Shown here in pieces: positions 36,943 through 40,270 of a stretch of DNA of 40,270 nucleotides; the stretch's first letter is position 1, and the number at the start of each line of letters is the position of its first letter. The translations under genes and the position numbers were made by a program. This DNA is from Crenothrix polyspora (lineage in GTDB: Bacteria; Pseudomonadota; Gammaproteobacteria; Methylococcales; Methylomonadaceae). Location: positions 1 through 40,270 of the forward strand of contig CAMDNJ010000011.1 in assembly GCA_945902915.1 (NCBI GenBank), read 5' to 3'. The notes under the pieces were generated by a model that saw only the letters and a list, made by a program, of their open reading frames with translations, did not search any database and was not told the origin of the DNA.

Positions 36943-39627
36943 ATGATATTCGCGCCTAAAACTATGCTTGGACGTTTAGTCCTCGTTATCATCATAACTC
37001 CAATGATCTGTATGTTTAGTTTGGGTTTTATAGTAGCTAATGAGCAAACAAAAACCTCTACTGAAGCCGCTTATAAAGAAGCGTCATTAATCACCGCCGG
37101 TTTAGTCAGTGGGGTATTGTCTGCGATGATTGAGTCTAATTATGCAGGAATAGATCAAATTGTTACTCAGGTTGCAAAGACCTCAACAAATATAGATCGA
37201 ATCGTTGTCGTTAATGCGCGTGGCATAGCTATAGTTGATGCGCAAAAAAATCTAGCGACTAATGAATTGCAACTGGTTCATGGCTTTACCATAGCCGTGC
37301 CTGAACAGCCTCTTGCCAAGGTAAGTCTAGTCCATAATCATATTATCAACTGGATGCCCTTGATGGCAGGCAGTCAAGTTGGCTGGGTTATGACCGAACT
37401 GTCTCTAGAGCAGATTCATCAAGCTATACGAAACTTGATTGTTCAAACGGTTATCAGTGTGCTGATATCTATCGCAATATCAAGCTTCATCGTGTTGTTT
37501 GCCCTAAATGGACCTAGGCGGCGCATCTCAACTTTTATTAAATTTATTGCTAATCTGCCTAAAGCACAAGGCGATCAATTGCCTAATAATAAGTATGATA
37601 CCGAAGATTTAAAACGTATGGTGCAGCTTGTTAATGAAGCATCGGCTAGCCTTTATCAAAATACCCAGCAACTTAAAATACTTCAAGCCTTAATTGAAAC
37701 CAGTGCTGATCCATTTTTTGTAGTGGATGTCGAAGATGATTTTAGATTTTCCTTTGTTAACGATGCCGCCAGTAAGCATTATGGTTATGCTAAAAACACC
37801 TTGTTAACCACGCGTATTCAAGACCACTATGTTGATGGTTATGCGCATAATATAAACGAGCTATATCAGATTAATAAGCAACAACAGCATGTTACCTATA
37901 GCATGAGTCACCGTAATGCTAAGGGTGAGATTATCCCCGTCAAAGTCATGGCCAATTATCTTAGCTTTGCTGGTCGAGAATTAATAGGCGGTTATTTTCG
38001 AGATATACGAGAAGATTTAGCCGCCGAACAACAATTACTAACGGCTTTAGAAAAAGCGCAGCAAGCCGCTATATCTAAAGGAGCGTTTTTAACCAATATG
38101 AGTCATGAGATACGCACACCTATGAATGGCATACTCGGGCTGACCGAGTTAGCACTCTATCAAGATTTAAACCCTACGCTTAGCGATTATTTACAAAAGA
38201 TTTATAACTCTGGCAAAAGTTTATTGCGCATACTTAACGATATACTCGATTTCTCTAAACTCGAGGCGGCAGGCATGCATATCGAGAATCGGGTATTTAG
38301 CTTGAATGAGATCATCAGCAATTTAAAGAATTTATTTGTCATTAGTGCAGAAGCCAAGCAGCTAAGCTTAATTTTCGATGTAGATGCCGCAGTGCCGCTA
38401 TATTTAGTGGGTGATGCCTTACGCTTGACACAAATTCTTGCCAACCTGATTAGCAATGCTATTAAATTTACCCCTTTAGGCACAATAACCCTCAAGCTTG
38501 AACTAAAAGCCTTAAAGCATAAGCAAGCATTATTAGCGTTTTCGGTTAAAGATACCGGTATAGGCATAGACGCTGAAGATTTAAACAAGCTATTTATGCC
38601 CTTTAGTCAAGTGGATAGTTCTATGACTAGACGTTTTGGGGGGACCGGTTTAGGTTTGGCCATTAGCCAAAGTTTATTACAGCTGATGGCTTCAGAGCTT
38701 AAAGTCATTAGTCAGCCTGGCTTAGGTACTCAGTTTAGCTTTGAGGTGTTGCTGGATGTCTCACCTGTTAATAGTGGACATGAACCAAGCTTACTAGAGG
38801 GGGCTATCCCTATCTTTAAGCCAGTTGAGCCTAGTGTTAACGAGCCTACTATTGCCGGTATCAGTCTTTTAGTGGTCGAAGATAATACTATTAACCAGAA
38901 AGTCATTACCGAACTCCTCAAATTATCTGGCATCAAGGTCGTCATTGCCGAGAATGGACAAGTAGCCTTAGATAAACTTAAGCAACAAGACTTTGCTGCG
39001 GTGTTAATGGACATACAAATGCCGATTATGGATGGACTAGAGGCTACCCGCCAAATTCGCTTACAACCGGCTTTTGCACACCTGCCTATTATTGCCTTAA
39101 CTGCAGGTGTGACCCTAGAAGAGCAAGAAACCTATAAGGCAGTGGGTATGAATGACTTTTTACCTAAGCCTTTAGATTTTAAACGTTTAACCGAGACGAT
39201 TAAACGCAACCTTACTATTAATCACACTGTTGAGATATTAGTGCCTGAGACCTTATTATCAGAAAATGATAAGCAATGGGCGGCGCTTGAGCAGGCACTG
39301 CCAGGTTTTGATTTAGAAAATATTAAAATCATAGTCAGTGGCGAGCCAGAACTCCTAAAGAGTTTTTTACAAGAATTTTATAGTGAATCTAAGGATGATA
39401 CCTCAGTAATCGCGAAGATGCTCAAACTAGGTGATACTCAGGGCGCACAAAGGCTAGTGCATACATTGAAAGGCTTGTCTGGTAGTTTAGGCGCTATGCA
39501 ATTATATGATGCCAGTGAAACGTTTAATAATCAGCTTAAGCAACAACACCTTGAAGCGGCGCATTTAGAACATTGGCAAGCCATATTTGAGCAAACCATG
39601 GCTAGCATCAAGGCGCTCACTACTTAA
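36943..39627 (+). CDS. BarA-like tripartite hybrid sensor histidine kinase
   Basis: A membrane-bound phosphorelay kinase of 894 residues. Order of domains: TM1 (about residues 9-31), a 130-residue periplasmic sensor with a Cache-like stretch IDRIVVVNARGIAIVDAQ, TM2 (about 165-188), HAMP-like linker, PAS domain (about 245-360), HisKA with H388 in MSHEIRTPMNG, HATPase with LANLISNAIKF, DTGIGID and RRFGGTGLGLAIS, receiver with phospho-acceptor D690 in LMDIQMPIMDG, and C-terminal HPt with H840 in VHTLKGLSGS. This resembles BarA/ArcB-type kinases, but the periplasmic domain and internal PAS argue for a different signal. No response regulator is adjacent in the window. The final stop is followed at once by repeats. 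Confidence 0.9.
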   Translation: MIFAPKTMLGRLVLVIIITPMICMFSLGFIVANEQTKTSTEAAYKEASLITAGLVSGVLSAMIESNYAGIDQIVTQVAKTSTNIDRIVVVNARGIAIVDAQKNLATNELQLVHGFTIAVPEQPLAKVSLVHNHIINWMPLMAGSQVGWVMTELSLEQIHQAIRNLIVQTVISVLISIAISSFIVLFALNGPRRRISTFIKFIANLPKAQGDQLPNNKYDTEDLKRMVQLVNEASASLYQNTQQLKILQALIETSADPFFVVDVEDDFRFSFVNDAASKHYGYAKNTLLTTRIQDHYVDGYAHNINELYQINKQQQHVTYSMSHRNAKGEIIPVKVMANYLSFAGRELIGGYFRDIREDLAAEQQLLTALEKAQQAAISKGAFLTNMSHEIRTPMNGILGLTELALYQDLNPTLSDYLQKIYNSGKSLLRILNDILDFSKLEAAGMHIENRVFSLNEIISNLKNLFVISAEAKQLSLIFDVDAAVPLYLVGDALRLTQILANLISNAIKFTPLGTITLKLELKALKHKQALLAFSVKDTGIGIDAEDLNKLFMPFSQVDSSMTRRFGGTGLGLAISQSLLQLMASELKVISQPGLGTQFSFEVLLDVSPVNSGHEPSLLEGAIPIFKPVEPSVNEPTIAGISLLVVEDNTINQKVITELLKLSGIKVVIAENGQVALDKLKQQDFAAVLMDIQMPIMDGLEATRQIRLQPAFAHLPIIALTAGVTLEEQETYKAVGMNDFLPKPLDFKRLTETIKRNLTINHTVEILVPETLLSENDKQWAALEQALPGFDLENIKIIVSGEPELLKSFLQEFYSESKDDTSVIAKMLKLGDTQGAQRLVHTLKGLSGSLGAMQLYDASETFNNQLKQQHLEAAHLEHWQAIFEQTMASIKALTT

Positions 39628-39634
39628 GGGCCTC

Positions 39635-39682
39635 GTTGGCTTAACGATAAGGCCGTTAACCCAAGCTACGGCACTTGGGGTG
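39635..39682. repeat. REP-like 48-bp repeat, copy 1
   Basis: A G/C-richer unit beginning GTTGGCTTAACGATAAGG and ending CACTTGGGGTG. It differs from copy 2 (40080-40127) at two positions. With flanking bases it can form a small hairpin (TCGTT/AACGA and GGCC/GGCC) right after the kinase stop codon. Confidence 0.8.
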
Positions 39683-39700
39683 TAGGTAAATCAATTGGAG

Positions 39701-40017
39701 TGCAATAGCTTTAGAGACTGTGAAAGTATTATGGTTTTAGCTACCCTTTTGTAAAAGCATAGGTATTTACACAAGTTTCTTATCGGCGTGGAAACGATAA
39801 AAAAACACCGTAGGGGCGTATTGCATACGCCCATTTATTTAAAATCCAATGTTATAGGGCTTATTTTATAAGGGCGTATGCAATACGCCCCTACGATCTT
39901 CACCACAATGTTATCGTTCTTGCATGGGAATGCTAATTTTTTTATTTGTGAAGATACCTATGTTGCTAAAGAGGGGGAAATAAAATGAATACTTTCACAG
40001 TCTCTTTAGCTATTGCA
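39701..40017. mobile_element. 317-bp palindromic MITE-like element
   Basis: Terminal inverted repeats of 30 bp (39701-39730 and 39988-40017) match at 28 positions; they begin TGCAATAGCT. Nested inside are a matching pair around GCATAGGTAT/ATACCTATG, a GATAA/TTATC pair and a perfect 23-bp inverted repeat (39810-39832 and 39872-39894). The whole element is one long imperfect palindrome around an AT-rich centre near 39850. It carries no gene. No clear target-site duplication is visible. It may be a MITE moved by a transposase elsewhere, or a large structured repeat. Confidence 0.75.
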
Positions 40018-40079
40018 TTTTAAAACAGCTAAAGCAGTTTTACTCCAGGCTAAGGCAGCCAACAATACCAGAGCACAGT

Positions 40080-40127
40080 GTTGGCTTAACGATAAGGCCG
40101 TTAGCCCACGCTACGGCACTTGGGGTG
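40080..40127. repeat. REP-like 48-bp repeat, copy 2
   Basis: Matches copy 1 at 46 of 48 positions. Here the palindromic element follows directly, while copy 1 has 20 extra bases (39683-39702) in between, bounded by GGGTG and GAGTG. Confidence 0.8.
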
Positions 40128-40270
40128 CAATAGCTTTAGAGACTGTGAAAGTATTATGGTTTTAGCTACCCTTTTGTAAAAGCATAGGTATCTACACAAG
40201 TTTCTTATCGGCGTGGAAACGATAAAAAAACACCGTAGGGGCGTATTGCATAAGCCCATTTATTTAAAAT
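40126..40270. mobile_element. Second copy of the palindromic element, cut by the window edge
   Basis: From 40128 to the edge, 141 of 143 bases equal 39703-39845, with no gaps. One of the two differences falls in the inner 23-bp inverted repeat. The right half lies outside the window, so completeness is unknown. Confidence 0.8.

Noticed and set aside
39840-39900. The 23-bp inner palindrome as a terminator of the kinase gene
   Set aside because: It is more than 180 bp after the stop, has a long spacer and no U-tract, and is explained better as part of the palindromic element.
39635-40270. Possible CRISPR array from direct repeats at the right end
   Set aside because: Only two long units of hundreds of bases with a palindromic element inside; no short regular repeat-spacer pattern.

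Overview
The window is an AT-rich (about 40% G+C by eye) chromosomal segment of a Gram-negative gammaproteobacterium. The evidence is the LPS-transport and KDO genes (lptABC, kdsCD), the Mla lipid-transport genes, a short-form HPF, the pet (cytochrome bc1) plus sspAB cluster, and a rpoN/hpf/rapZ block. Gene content and AT bias would fit a marine methanotroph-like lineage (Methylococcales), but no diagnostic methane-oxidation gene is present, so this placement is only a lean. No rRNA, tRNA, CRISPR array or prophage was found.

Layout. 0-3.4 kb: ispH, rraA and a DUF938 methyltransferase on the minus strand, with a divergent FemAB/GNAT-like gene. 3.4-9.6 kb: a tightly packed minus-strand operon kdsD-kdsC-lptC-lptA-lptB-rpoN-hpf-rapZ, read from a good sigma70-type promoter near 9.68 kb; ptsN, usually found between hpf and rapZ, is absent and a hairpin occupies the gap. 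9.7-10.45 kb: a decayed, internally deleted IS5-family transposase. 10.6-12.9 kb (plus): MltD-like lipoprotein lytic transglycosylase, DUF1415 protein, slyD. 13-16.6 kb (minus): two uncharacterised envelope proteins and ppx. 16.8-22.2 kb (plus): a YadG/YadH-type ABC exporter, secA, and a small Sel1-repeat protein. 22.3-25.4 kb (minus): OsmC/YhfA-like protein and the carboxynorspermidine synthase/decarboxylase polyamine pair. 25.6-29.5 kb (minus): petABC followed by sspAB. 29.7-36.6 kb (minus): mlaF-mlaE-mlaD-mlaB-murA-hisG-hisD-hisC, lacking mlaC and the bolA-like ibaG. 36.9-39.6 kb (plus): a BarA-like hybrid histidine kinase. 39.6-40.27 kb: a recent duplication of a REP-like unit plus a 317-bp palindromic MITE-like element; the second copy runs off the window.

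Many genes serve the cell envelope: KDO synthesis and LPS export (kdsCD, lptABC), phospholipid retrograde transport (mla), peptidoglycan precursor synthesis and turnover (murA, MltD-like, rapZ through the GlmS pathway) and protein export (secA). In Pseudomonas aeruginosa the mla-murA-his block and the kdsD-rpoN block lie side by side and divergent. Here both read leftward and are about 27 kb apart, with an IS remnant beside kdsD, which suggests an old rearrangement.

Most of the window is ordinary housekeeping sequence. The items most worth a second look are the palindromic element at the right end, the missing mlaC/ibaG and ptsN genes, the cytochrome b C-terminal extension, the uncharacterised protein downstream of ppx, and several structured intergenic hairpins.
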